Shown here piece after piece: positions 56,480 to 64,000 of a stretch of 64,000 nucleotides of DNA. The position numbers and the translations under genes are program-made. The stretch spans positions 2,617,001 through 2,681,000 of the forward strand of contig NZ_CP035503.1 in the NCBI RefSeq assembly GCF_006970865.1. The letters are read 5' to 3'. The notes under the pieces were generated by a model. The model did not search any database and was not told the DNA's origin. It saw only the letters and a program-made list of their open reading frames with translations. This stretch comes from Rhodoferax sediminis (GTDB lineage Bacteria > Pseudomonadota > Gammaproteobacteria > Burkholderiales > Burkholderiaceae_C). The number at the start of each line of letters is the position of its first letter. Position 1 is the stretch's first letter.

Positions 56480-57544
56480 CTAAGGCAGGTTTTCCCTGAA
56501 AATCACCTGGCTGCGCACGGCATCCACGCCACTCATCAGGTCACGCTTGTCGCGCAGGTTTGTGAACATGCGCACACAACTCATCATGGCTGTCTGCGGG
56601 CTTTGGGTGATGACCGCATCCATGCTGCCGTCGATCAGCATGGCGCGCGTGTCGGGCGTGAGGCCATGGCCGATGAAGACCACTTTGTGCTCGCGCCCCA
56701 TCTCTTTGAGCGCGCGCGCTACCCCGTCGGACGCGCCGCCTATGTTGTAGATACCGGCCAGGTCCGGGTGCTGCTCCAGCAGGGTGCGCGTCTGCTCGTA
56801 ATTTTTCTGCGCATCGTCCTGACCCTCGCGCAGGCCCACCACCTGCAGCGCCGGGAACATCTCCTCGATCACATGCAAAAAACCGGCCTCGCGCTCTTCG
56901 TGCGCGCTGTAGCTGCGCGAGCCGGCAATCAGCGCCACCTTGCCGCTGCGTGCGCCGGGCCCGATGAAACGTCCGACGAGGTAGCCGGCGGTGCGTCCCG
57001 CCGCACGGTTGTCCAGGCCCACATAACCGGCGCGCCGCGAGCCCGTCAGGTCTGAAATCAGCGTGATGGTCAACACGCCCTTTTCAGCCAGCACGCTCAC
57101 CGCTTCACGCACCGCCGGATGCTCCAGCGCCATGAAGGCGATGCCGTCGCTGCGCTGCCCCATGCGCAACAGGCTGGCCGCGAGTTGCTGTGGGTTGAAG
57201 CTTTCAAACTGCTCGGTGCGGCACTTGACGTTGAAGGGCAACAGATGCTCCTGCGAGTAACCCACCGTGTCACCCAGCATGCGCAGATAACGGTTGCTGC
57301 CATCGGGCAGTAAAAACGTCAGGCGCATGGGCGGCGCAGCCAGTGCTGCATAGAGCCCGGTCTCGGGCAGGTAGTCCAGTGCCGCCGCCGCCTTCAATAC
57401 CCTTTGGGCCGTCGCATCACGCACGCCGGGACGCCGGTTCAACACCCGGTCCACGGTGGCGGTAGACACCTTGGCGACCTTCGCAATATCGGCCACCGTG
57501 GCTCGCTGCAGCACGCCTTTCATCACATTCGGGTTAACACTCAT
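56480..57544 (-). CDS. LacI family transcriptional regulator
   Basis: 354 aa. The helix-turn-helix and hinge, ATVADIAKVAKVSTATVDRVLNRRPGV (about 15-41), are typical of LacI/GalR, followed by a periplasmic-binding-protein-like sensor with Asn-Ile-Gly-Gly-Ala-Ser-Asp (about 268-274) in the sugar-binding region. It is divergent from the TRAP binding-protein gene with 116 bp between, including a palindrome and a tandem repeat. It likely represses the TRAP/VOC/RuBisCO-like/kinase operon until a sugar acid is bound. Confidence 0.9.
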   Translation of the reverse strand: MSVNPNVMKGVLQRATVADIAKVAKVSTATVDRVLNRRPGVRDATAQRVLKAAAALDYLPETGLYAALAAPPMRLTFLLPDGSNRYLRMLGDTVGYSQEHLLPFNVKCRTEQFESFNPQQLAASLLRMGQRSDGIAFMALEHPAVREAVSVLAEKGVLTITLISDLTGSRRAGYVGLDNRAAGRTAGYLVGRFIGPGARSGKVALIAGSRSYSAHEEREAGFLHVIEEMFPALQVVGLREGQDDAQKNYEQTRTLLEQHPDLAGIYNIGGASDGVARALKEMGREHKVVFIGHGLTPDTRAMLIDGSMDAVITQSPQTAMMSCVRMFTNLRDKRDLMSGVDAVRSQVIFRENLP

Positions 57545-57618
57545 ACATCAAAATCAATCATTTTTAATATTTGACCGTCAGCCAACATAAACCTATTGTT
57601 GCGTAGCTTTTCATTCAA

Positions 57619-57642
57619 TGATGCATCAAAACGCATCAAAAC
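57619..57642. promoter_or_regulatory. Candidate LacI operator region upstream of dctP
   Basis: tgatgcatca (57619-57628) is a perfect 10-bp palindrome, and gcatcaaaac occurs twice in tandem (57623-57632, 57633-57642). This stretch lies 19-42 bp before the dctP start codon, where bound repressor would block transcription or initiation. Confidence 0.45.
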
Positions 57643-57660
57643 AAAACTGGAGACAACCCA

Positions 57661-58689
57661 ATGACCCTTGCTACCTCCCTTGCTCGTCGCAGCGTCTTGC
57701 GCAGCCTGTCGGCCGTACCCGTTGCCAGCGTTGCCGCAGCCCTGCCGTCCATGGCACGCGCTGCGGAGTTCTCGTACAAATACGGCAACAACCTGCCCGT
57801 CACCCACCCGCTGAACATTCGGGCGCAACAGGCCGCCGGCCGCATCCTGAAAGAAACCAAGGGCCGGGTTGAAATCAAGATCTTTCCGAACAACCAGCTT
57901 GGCGGCGACACCGACATGCTGGCGCAGGTGCGCTCCGGCGGTATAGATTTCTTCACACCTTCAGCCCTGGTCATCGCCACGCTGGTACCGGTCGCAGCCA
58001 TCAATGCCGTCGGCTTTGCGTTCTCGGACTACAACCAGGTTTGGGGTGCGATGGACGGCAAGCTGGGGGCATATGTGCGCGACGCCATCAGCAAGTCGCA
58101 CCTTTACGCGTTTGAAAAAATGTGGGACAACGGCTTTCGCCAGACCACCAGCAGCAAGGCACCGGTCACCACGGCCAGAGACATGGACGGCCTGAAGATA
58201 CGCGTGCCGGTGAGCCCACTGTCAATCTCGATGTTCAAGGGCCTGGGCGCCGCGCCAGTCAGCCTGCAGTTCAGCGAGGTGTATTCATCGCTACAGACCA
58301 AAATCGTTGACGCTCAGGAGAACCCGCTGCCCATCATCCAGGTCGCCAAGCTGTATGAAGTGCAAAAATTCTGCTCGCTGACCAACCACATATGGGACGG
58401 CTACTGGTTCATCGCCAACGGCAGCACATGGGAAAAGCTGCCCTCCGACCTCAAAACCATCGTCGCGCGCGCGATCAACGAAGCCGGCCTGCAGCAACGC
58501 GACGACATCAAAAAACTCAACGAAAGCGTGGTGGCCGACCTGCAATCCAAAGGCTTGGCCATCAACCGCCCCGCGTCCGACACCTTCCGTACCAAACTGC
58601 GTGAAGCCGGCTTTTACAGCGAGTGGAAGGGACGCTTCGGCGGCGAAGCCTGGAACCTGCTGGAGCAGTCCGTCGGCAAGCTGGCCTGA
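57661..58689 (+). CDS. dctP: TRAP transporter substrate-binding protein DctP
   Basis: 342 aa. An export signal (RRSVLRSLSAVPVASVAAALPSMARAAE) precedes FSYKYGNNLPVTHPLNIRAQQAA. The conserved arginine that clamps the ligand carboxylate is in MDGLKIRVPVSPLSI, and VYSSLQTKIVDAQENPLPI is the family's second diagnostic block. It binds an organic or sugar acid. The operon with a RuBisCO-like protein and a DUF1537 kinase suggests a four- or five-carbon sugar acid such as apionate or isoapionate (inferred). Confidence 0.93.
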   Translation: MTLATSLARRSVLRSLSAVPVASVAAALPSMARAAEFSYKYGNNLPVTHPLNIRAQQAAGRILKETKGRVEIKIFPNNQLGGDTDMLAQVRSGGIDFFTPSALVIATLVPVAAINAVGFAFSDYNQVWGAMDGKLGAYVRDAISKSHLYAFEKMWDNGFRQTTSSKAPVTTARDMDGLKIRVPVSPLSISMFKGLGAAPVSLQFSEVYSSLQTKIVDAQENPLPIIQVAKLYEVQKFCSLTNHIWDGYWFIANGSTWEKLPSDLKTIVARAINEAGLQQRDDIKKLNESVVADLQSKGLAINRPASDTFRTKLREAGFYSEWKGRFGGEAWNLLEQSVGKLA

Positions 58690-58787
58690 TTCACGACGCT
58701 ACCCAGCCGCTGCGGGGTACCCCAGCGCTGGCCGTCGGCGTCTGACCCGCTTTATTCCCGAAACATTGGCGCAGGAGCTTGCATCCC

Positions 58788-60695
58788 ATGTCCCACCTTA
58801 CGTCCGAAACGCTAGCGGCCCATGCACCGCCTGCCAACGCGCTGGATGGCCTGGCCAGCACGCTGAGTGCCCTGTCCCATAGCGTGGACAGGGGCTTGGG
58901 CAAAGTGGTCGAGACGATTACGGCAGTCCTGGTGGTGGCAGAAATCATCGTCCTGTTTGCCGGCGTGGTCTCGCGTTACGTGTTTCACGAGCCGCTGACC
59001 TGGTCGGACGAGCTGGCTTCCATCATGTTCCTGTGGCTGTCCATGCTAGGCGCCGTCGTGGCGCTGCGCCGCGGAGAACACATGCGCATGACGGCACTGG
59101 TCAACAATACCAGGCCACACACACGCGCTCTGCTGGACACAATGGCCACCACGGCATCGCTGGCCTTTCTCGTGCTGGTGCTGCTTCCCTCGTACCAGTA
59201 TGCGTATGAAGAGAGCTTCATTGTCACGCCGGCGCTGGAAATCAACAACGCCTGGCGTGCGGCGGCCATCCCGGTGGGCATGGGGTTGATGATCATCGTC
59301 GCTCTGCTGCGATTGCTGCGCGTCAGCAGTTTCAAGCAGATCGCCATTGCCCTGGCCGGCACGGCGGCCGTGGTGCTGGCTTTCTGGCTGGCGCAACCCC
59401 TGCTTGTGCCGCTGGGCAAGGCCAACCTGATCATCTTCTTCGTGCTGGTGGTGGCTGCCAATGTTCTTTCCGGTGTTCCCATTGCCTTTTCGTTTGCACT
59501 GGCCACGTTCGGCTACCTCGCCCTCACCACACAGACGCCACTGGTGGTCATGGTGGGGCGGCTTGACGAGGGCATGTCCCATTTGATTTTGCTGGCCGTG
59601 CCGCTCTTCGTTTTCCTGGGTGCACTGATCGAAATGACCGGCATGGCCAAAGCCATGATCCGGTTTCTCGCGAGCCTGTTGGGTCACGTACGCGGCGGTC
59701 TGAGCTACGTGCTGATCGGCGCCATCTATCTGGTCTCGGGCATCTCAGGCTCCAAAATCGCCGACATGGCCGCGATTGCGCCGGTGCTGTTTCCCGAAAT
59801 GCAAAAGCGCGGCGCCAAGCCGGGTGAGCTGGTGGCGCTGCTGTCGGCCACCGGTGCGCAGACCGAAACCATTCCACCTTCGATCGTGCTGATCACGCTG
59901 GGCTCGGTCACTGGCGTGTCGATTGCCGCGCTCTTCACCGGTGGTCTGCTGCCTGCTGTGGTGCTGGGTGCGGCGCTGTGTTCGGTGGTCTGGTGGCGCT
60001 ACCGCCATGAAGACCTGAGCGCCGTTGAGCGCCACAGCAAAATCCAAATCGGCAAGCTGCTTGTGGTCGCTCTGCCCGCAATCGTCCTGCCGTTCGTCAT
60101 CCGCGCTGCGGTGATCGAAGGCATAGCCACCGCAACGGAGGTCTCCACCATCGGCATCGTCTACTCGGCGCTGGCAGGCCTGCTCCTGTACCGCCAGTTT
60201 GCCTGGCGCCGGCTCATGCCTATGCTGGTTGAAACTGCGTCGCTGACCGGCGCCATCATCTTCATCGTGGGCTGCGCCACAGCCATGGCCTGGGGACTTA
60301 CGCAGTCAGGCTTTTCGCAGGACCTGGCGCATCTCATGGGCAGCCTGCCGGGCGGCGCCTACGGCTTCCTCGCCGTGTCCATCGTCGCCTTCATTGTGCT
60401 GGGCAGTGTGCTCGAAGGCATTCCTGCGATTGTGTTGTTTGGTCCCCTGTTGTTCCCAATTGCCCGCATGGTCGGCGTGCATGAGGTGCACTACGCCATG
60501 GTCGTCATTCTTGCAATGGGCATCGGCCTGTTCGCCCCCCCTTTTGGTGTCGGCTATTACGGCGCCTGCGCTGTCAGCAAGGTCGATCCGGCCGATGGCA
60601 TCAAGCACATCTGGGGCTACTTTGGCGCGCTGCTGCTGGGCCTGATTCTGGTTGCCGCCGTGCCGTGGTTCTCCATCGGTCTCCTCAAACACTAA
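58788..60695 (+). CDS. dctM: Fused TRAP transporter permease DctQM
   Basis: 635 aa from ATG at 58788, 10 bp after aggag. The first about 190 residues are the four-segment DctQ small subunit (FAGVVSRYVFHEPLTWSDELASIMFLWLSMLGA), and the rest is the DctM large permease with about 12 segments (GVPIAFSFALATFGYLAL, SGISGSKIADMAAIAPVLFPEM, GFFAPP-like GIGLFAPPFGVGYYGACAV). Na+-coupled uptake across the inner membrane is expected. The fusion of Q and M is known in this family. Confidence 0.93.
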   Translation: MSHLTSETLAAHAPPANALDGLASTLSALSHSVDRGLGKVVETITAVLVVAEIIVLFAGVVSRYVFHEPLTWSDELASIMFLWLSMLGAVVALRRGEHMRMTALVNNTRPHTRALLDTMATTASLAFLVLVLLPSYQYAYEESFIVTPALEINNAWRAAAIPVGMGLMIIVALLRLLRVSSFKQIAIALAGTAAVVLAFWLAQPLLVPLGKANLIIFFVLVVAANVLSGVPIAFSFALATFGYLALTTQTPLVVMVGRLDEGMSHLILLAVPLFVFLGALIEMTGMAKAMIRFLASLLGHVRGGLSYVLIGAIYLVSGISGSKIADMAAIAPVLFPEMQKRGAKPGELVALLSATGAQTETIPPSIVLITLGSVTGVSIAALFTGGLLPAVVLGAALCSVVWWRYRHEDLSAVERHSKIQIGKLLVVALPAIVLPFVIRAAVIEGIATATEVSTIGIVYSALAGLLLYRQFAWRRLMPMLVETASLTGAIIFIVGCATAMAWGLTQSGFSQDLAHLMGSLPGGAYGFLAVSIVAFIVLGSVLEGIPAIVLFGPLLFPIARMVGVHEVHYAMVVILAMGIGLFAPPFGVGYYGACAVSKVDPADGIKHIWGYFGALLLGLILVAAVPWFSIGLLKH

Positions 60696-60723
60696 AACAT
60701 TTCTCTCTCACCGGGGCTACAAC

Positions 60724-61263
60724 ATGAGCAGATTTTTCGGCGAGATTCGCCAGCTGGGCTACGTCGTGCACGACATTGAAGCGGCCATCAATTACTGGAG
60801 CACCACCCTGGGTGTCGGTCCCTGGTTTTACAACCCCAAAGTACCCATCAAGAACTACACCTACCACGGTGAATCGCACGAGCCGCACAACTCGGTGGCG
60901 CTGGCCAATTCCGGCTTTGTGCAGGTCGAGCTGATCCAGACCCGCAACGATGTGCCCTCGATGTACCGCGACTTCCAGCAGGCGGGGCGTACCGGCCTGC
61001 AGCACGTCGCCTACTGGACCAGCCACTACGACGCCGATCTGGCGCGGCTGCTCCAGCAGGGATTCAAGCCCGTCATGAGCGGCGAAGTCGGCGAGAACGG
61101 CCGCTTCATTTATTTCGATACCGAATACCATCCCGGTACCGTCATCGAGTTGTCCGAGGTGGCCGGCCCCAAGGGCAAGATGTTTGACTTGATCCGCAGA
61201 TCGTCCGAAGGTTGGGATGGCAGTAACCCGGTGCGCCCCTTCCCCGACCTGGGAACGCTTTGA
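60724..61263 (+). CDS. VOC (glyoxalase/dioxygenase) superfamily protein
   Basis: 179 aa from ATG at 60724 (MSRFFGEIRQLGYVVHDIEA). Two beta-alpha-beta-beta-beta modules are visible: QLGYVVHDIEAAINYWSTTLGVGPW (residues about 9-33) and GLQHVAYWTSHYDADLARLLQQG (about 85-107), ending YHPGTVIELSEVAG. The likely metal ligands are His or Glu residues of HVAYW and IELSE. It lies between the TRAP permease and the RuBisCO-like gene, with a stop that abuts the latter, so it is probably an isomerase, epimerase or aldehyde-handling enzyme of the same pathway. I know no established step for it. Confidence 0.85.
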   Translation: MSRFFGEIRQLGYVVHDIEAAINYWSTTLGVGPWFYNPKVPIKNYTYHGESHEPHNSVALANSGFVQVELIQTRNDVPSMYRDFQQAGRTGLQHVAYWTSHYDADLARLLQQGFKPVMSGEVGENGRFIYFDTEYHPGTVIELSEVAGPKGKMFDLIRRSSEGWDGSNPVRPFPDLGTL

Positions 61264-61274
61264 AACGCTTCGCC

Positions 61275-62540
61275 ATGCCCGCAGACCGCTTCGAAGCCAC
61301 TTACCTGATCGAAACACCGCTGGAGCCTGCGCGTGTCGCCGAGGTAATGGCGGGCGAACAGTCCTGCGGCACCTTCACCCGCGTGCAGGGCGAAACCGAT
61401 GAGCTGCGCCGGCGCGCCCGCGCCACGGTCGAATCGATTGAAGAACTTGAGCCGGTCAACGCGCCAAGTTTGCCGAATGCCCTGCTGGAGCGCCAGGACC
61501 GCAAAGGCCCCTGGCGCCGCGCAAGGGTGCGCATTTCCTTTCCGGTAGCCAATGTGGGCGTCAACCTGCCCACGCTGGCCGCCACCGTGTCCGGCAACCT
61601 GTATGACCTCGGCGAGGTCAGCGGGATGCGGCTGGAAACGATGAAGCTGCCCGCCACCTACCGCGCACAATTCGACATGCCCAAGGTCGGCATTGCGGGT
61701 ACACGCCGGGCCACCGGTGTGACCACGGGCGCACTGGTCGGCACCATCATCAAGCCCAACGTCGGTTTTTCCGCTGCTCAAACCGCGGGGCTGGTCGCCC
61801 GGCTGTGCGCGGCAGGCGTGGACTTCATCAAGGATGATGAGGTTTGCGCCGACCCGGCACACGCCCCGCTGGCCGAACGCATTCCCGCGGTCATGGCCAT
61901 GGTGCGGGAGCACCAGCAGCGCACCGGCAAACATGTCATGGTCGCGTTCAATATCACCGACGAGCTGGACGCGATGCGACGCCACGCCGATCTGGTCGAG
62001 CGGGAAGGAGGCTCCTGCGTCATGGCCAGCCTCAACTGGTGTGGTTATTCGGCCATGCAGACCCTGCGTCGCCATACCGGCCTGGCGCTGCACGGCCACC
62101 GCAACGGTTACGGCGCACTGTCGCGGCATCCGCAGCTGGGCATGTCGTTTCAGGCCTACCAGACCCTGTGGCGGCTCGCCGGGGTGGACCATATGCATGT
62201 GCACGGTCTGCAGGGCAAGTTTGCGCAGCCCGATGAAGAAGTGATCGAATCGGCGCACGACTGCTACACACCGCTCACCGATGGTTTTGATGACCGCGTC
62301 ATGCCGGCATTTTCTTCGGGCCAGTGGGCCGGCACGGTGCCTGCCACCTGGGCCGCAGTGAAAAGCGATGACCTGCTCTTCATGTCCGGCGGCGGCATTC
62401 TGGCCCACCCGGACGGCCCGGCTGCCGGCGTGGCCAGCATTCGCCAGGCCTGGACGGCCGCGCGCCAGGGCATCGCGTTGGCCCACTATGCCCGCCAAGC
62501 CCCCGAGCTCGCAGCTGCGCTTGCATTTTTCGGTAAATGA
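61275..62540 (+). CDS. RuBisCO-like protein, 3-oxo-isoapionate-4-phosphate decarboxylase or transcarboxylase-type
   Basis: 421 aa from ATG at 61275; a TTG at 61260 overlapping the upstream stop is also possible. It belongs to the RuBisCO large-subunit fold. Most catalytic residues are kept: Glu28, Thr33, Asn108, Lys160 (IIKPNVG, = Lys175), Lys186/Asp188/Glu189 (FIKDDE, the carbamylated lysine and metal ligands), His275/Arg276, His308, Lys315 (loop 6) and the phosphate loops SSG and SGGG. The position of Lys177 is Asn162. The following DUF1537 kinase is the partner seen in D-apionate pathways, where RuBisCO-like OiaX decarboxylates, or OiaT transcarboxylates/hydrolyses, 3-oxo-isoapionate 4-phosphate. 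Which reaction applies is not decided by sequence. Confidence 0.87.
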   Translation: MPADRFEATYLIETPLEPARVAEVMAGEQSCGTFTRVQGETDELRRRARATVESIEELEPVNAPSLPNALLERQDRKGPWRRARVRISFPVANVGVNLPTLAATVSGNLYDLGEVSGMRLETMKLPATYRAQFDMPKVGIAGTRRATGVTTGALVGTIIKPNVGFSAAQTAGLVARLCAAGVDFIKDDEVCADPAHAPLAERIPAVMAMVREHQQRTGKHVMVAFNITDELDAMRRHADLVEREGGSCVMASLNWCGYSAMQTLRRHTGLALHGHRNGYGALSRHPQLGMSFQAYQTLWRLAGVDHMHVHGLQGKFAQPDEEVIESAHDCYTPLTDGFDDRVMPAFSSGQWAGTVPATWAAVKSDDLLFMSGGGILAHPDGPAAGVASIRQAWTAARQGIALAHYARQAPELAAALAFFGK

Positions 62541-63886
62541 CCATGCTTGCGAGCGACATAGAGAATAGCGCCCTGAAGATTGCCTATTACGCTGATGACT
62601 TCACGGGCGCCACCGACACGCTCGCCACCGCCGCGCGCGCCGGCCTTCGCACCTTGCTGTTTCTGGGGCTGCCGACAACCGCGCAACTTGAACGCGCCGG
62701 TCCGCTCGATTGCCTGGGTATTGCCGGTGCAGCACGTGCCATGACACCCGCCGAAATGCAATCAGAACTGGAGCCTGTGGGTCGCCTGTTCGCAGCACTG
62801 GACGCGCCGGTCATCCACTACAAAACCTGCTCCACCTTCGATAGCGCAGCGCACATCGGCAGCATCGGCGCAGCCATCCAGATCCTGCGGCCACATGCCG
62901 GCAATGCACTGGTCGCCGTCGTTGGTGGCCAGCCCAACCTGCGCCGCTACTGCGTGTTCGGCAACCTGTTTGCGGGCGCGGGCAAAGACGGCGCGATCAG
63001 TCGACTGGACCGTCACCCCACGATGCGCCAGCATCCGGTCACACCCATGCACGAAGCCGACCTGCGACTGCACCTGGCACAGCAGGGCCTGAAGCATGTG
63101 AGTTCCATCGCCTATCCCGACTATGAGCAGGGCGATGACGCGCTGGATCGGCAGCTAGCAGCCCTCCTCGCACAGGGTCCCGATGCCGTGCTCTTTGACG
63201 TGGCAGATGCCGCCCATCTGGCCCCCGTGGGCCGTCTGATCTGGCAACACGCGCAGCGCAGACGCCTGCTCACCGCAGGGCCCAGCAGCGTGGTACAGGC
63301 ACTCACGGCACACTGGCAGACCATGCCGGCTCGGCGCGAAGCCGCCGTCGCTCCTGCGAAAGGGCCCGTGCTGGTTCTGGCGGGCAGTCTTTCGCCAATG
63401 ACGGCGCTTCAGGTCGGCGCCGCCACGTCCTACCGGCACGTGGTGCTGGACGCCGCTCGCCTGGCAAAAGACCGGGACTACCTCATGCATATGGGCGGCC
63501 AAATTGCTGCACGGCTAGGGGAAGGCGACCATGTGCTGGCCTGCACCTCAGGCCAGGGCTCAGCCGCCAACGCCGGCACGCCCGCCGATGCCCGTGCGCT
63601 CGCGCAGGCCTGCGGCGAGCTGCTGGCGTGCGTTCTCAAGACTGTGCCTGTACAGCGCTTGGGCATTGCCGGGGGCGACACTTCCAGCCACGCCGTGCAG
63701 GCCCTCGATGCCTGGGGCCTGGCCTACCAGGCGCAACTGGCGCCAGGTGTGGCGCTGTGCCACCTGCACAGCGACAACTATTCACTCGACGGGATGGAAA
63801 TCATGCTCAAGGGCGGTCAAATGGGCGCCGATACTCTGTTTGAAGAGTTGCTTCGCGGCACGGCCCAGATGTCATTCGGCGCCTGA
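62537..63886 (+). CDS. DUF1537 four-carbon/acid-sugar kinase (3-oxo-isoapionate kinase-like)
   Basis: 449 aa, overlapping the RuBisCO-like gene by 4 bp. The N-terminal YYADDFTGATDTLATAARAG (about 16-35) is the substrate-binding signature of OtnK/DtnK/OiaK kinases, and the C-terminal nucleotide-binding domain shows LVLAGSLSPMTALQVGAA and RLGIAGGDTSSHAVQALDAWGL. Members phosphorylate four-carbon or branched sugar acids. Next to the RuBisCO-like enzyme, phosphorylation of 3-oxo-isoapionate (OiaK) is the best guess. The tga stop is the first codon of the duplicated phosphatase sequence, so the original 3' end may have been replaced. Confidence 0.87.
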   Translation: MTMLASDIENSALKIAYYADDFTGATDTLATAARAGLRTLLFLGLPTTAQLERAGPLDCLGIAGAARAMTPAEMQSELEPVGRLFAALDAPVIHYKTCSTFDSAAHIGSIGAAIQILRPHAGNALVAVVGGQPNLRRYCVFGNLFAGAGKDGAISRLDRHPTMRQHPVTPMHEADLRLHLAQQGLKHVSSIAYPDYEQGDDALDRQLAALLAQGPDAVLFDVADAAHLAPVGRLIWQHAQRRRLLTAGPSSVVQALTAHWQTMPARREAAVAPAKGPVLVLAGSLSPMTALQVGAATSYRHVVLDAARLAKDRDYLMHMGGQIAARLGEGDHVLACTSGQGSAANAGTPADARALAQACGELLACVLKTVPVQRLGIAGGDTSSHAVQALDAWGLAYQAQLAPGVALCHLHSDNYSLDGMEIMLKGGQMGADTLFEELLRGTAQMSFGA

Positions 63887-64000
63887 AGATACAGCGCAGC
63901 CCACCGCCCTCGCTCCTTCGGCCCCACACCCAACGCCTTCTCAAGGTACGGCAGCACGCCGCCGTAGTCGGTCTCGACGGCCTGCAGCGCCGCGCTCTCG
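63884..64000 (-). pseudogene. Second, diverged copy of the tyrosine phosphatase 3' end (continues past window)
   Basis: On the minus strand this encodes ESAALQAVETDYGGVLPYLE and KALGVGPKERGRWAALYLQ, matching the C-terminus of the 55581 phosphatase (DAALHAVEADYGGVLRYLE and on). The original stop is absent: after LQ the frame reads APNDIW into the reverse of the kinase gene. It may be the 3' end of a full paralogue or only a remnant; the window ends here. Confidence 0.7.

Overview
The window is high-GC, gene-dense DNA that looks like a chromosome segment of a betaproteobacterium, most likely Burkholderiales/Comamonadaceae (Polaromonas-, Rhodoferax- or Variovorax-like). Supporting signs are EarP beside an Arg32-type EF-P, an archaeal-type thymidine/AMP phosphorylase, a phasin, an RpoD with a long Lys/Ala/Pro-rich N-terminus, a Bug-type binding protein, many branched-chain-type ABC transporters, and a short dispersed repeat with an atagctg...agggct...gcc...tttt pattern. 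No tRNA, rRNA, CRISPR array, integrase or intact IS was seen.

Layout. 1-9.7 kb is core metabolism: earP(partial)-efp; a nucleotide-salvage operon (phosphorylase, PRPP-synthetase-like, LOG family); and a minus-strand operon pncB, Na+/H+ antiporter, 2-hydroxyacid dehydrogenase, rmuC. 9.9-14.6 kb holds a CsbD protein and a minus-strand operon of thioesterase, nitroreductase and a Liv-type ABC transporter with fused permeases and no binding protein. 14.7-24.7 kb holds a phasin with a repeat-bracketed promoter, a patatin lipoprotein, an SDR, gamma-glutamyltransferase, an internally duplicated membrane protein, a DmeF-like metal exporter, an MFS carrier and an acyl-CoA synthetase. dnaG and rpoD follow at 24.7-29.1 kb.

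29.1-49.7 kb looks like a genomic island: the last 26 bp of rpoD and its downstream palindrome/terminator are repeated at 49.6 kb. It carries a long minus-strand operon iorA-iorB-livKHMGF-mandelate racemase, a divergent arylacetonitrilase/LysR pair, a LysR relic with a duplicated copy of the same promoter, a LuxR-type regulator, an amidase, a second ABC transporter with an AmiC/FmdD-like binding protein, and a class II aldolase-family gene. The genes fit uptake and conversion of aromatic nitriles, amides and 2-hydroxy/2-oxo acids (mandelonitrile, mandelamide, mandelate, phenylglyoxylate or arylpyruvate); the substrate is inferred.

49.8-54.1 kb holds a Bug protein, class III CoA-transferase, HMG-CoA-lyase-like enzyme and divergent LysR. 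54.3-56.3 kb holds a ModA-like protein, a DUF1801 protein and a tyrosine phosphatase. 56.5-63.9 kb is a sugar-acid module: LacI regulator, TRAP transporter (DctP and fused DctQM), VOC protein, RuBisCO-like protein with most catalytic residues, and DUF1537 kinase. It resembles the 3-oxo-isoapionate branch of D-apionate catabolism, without the lactonase and oxidoisomerase. The module is flanked by a second, diverged copy of the phosphatase 3' end, which starts exactly at the kinase stop codon and runs off the window.
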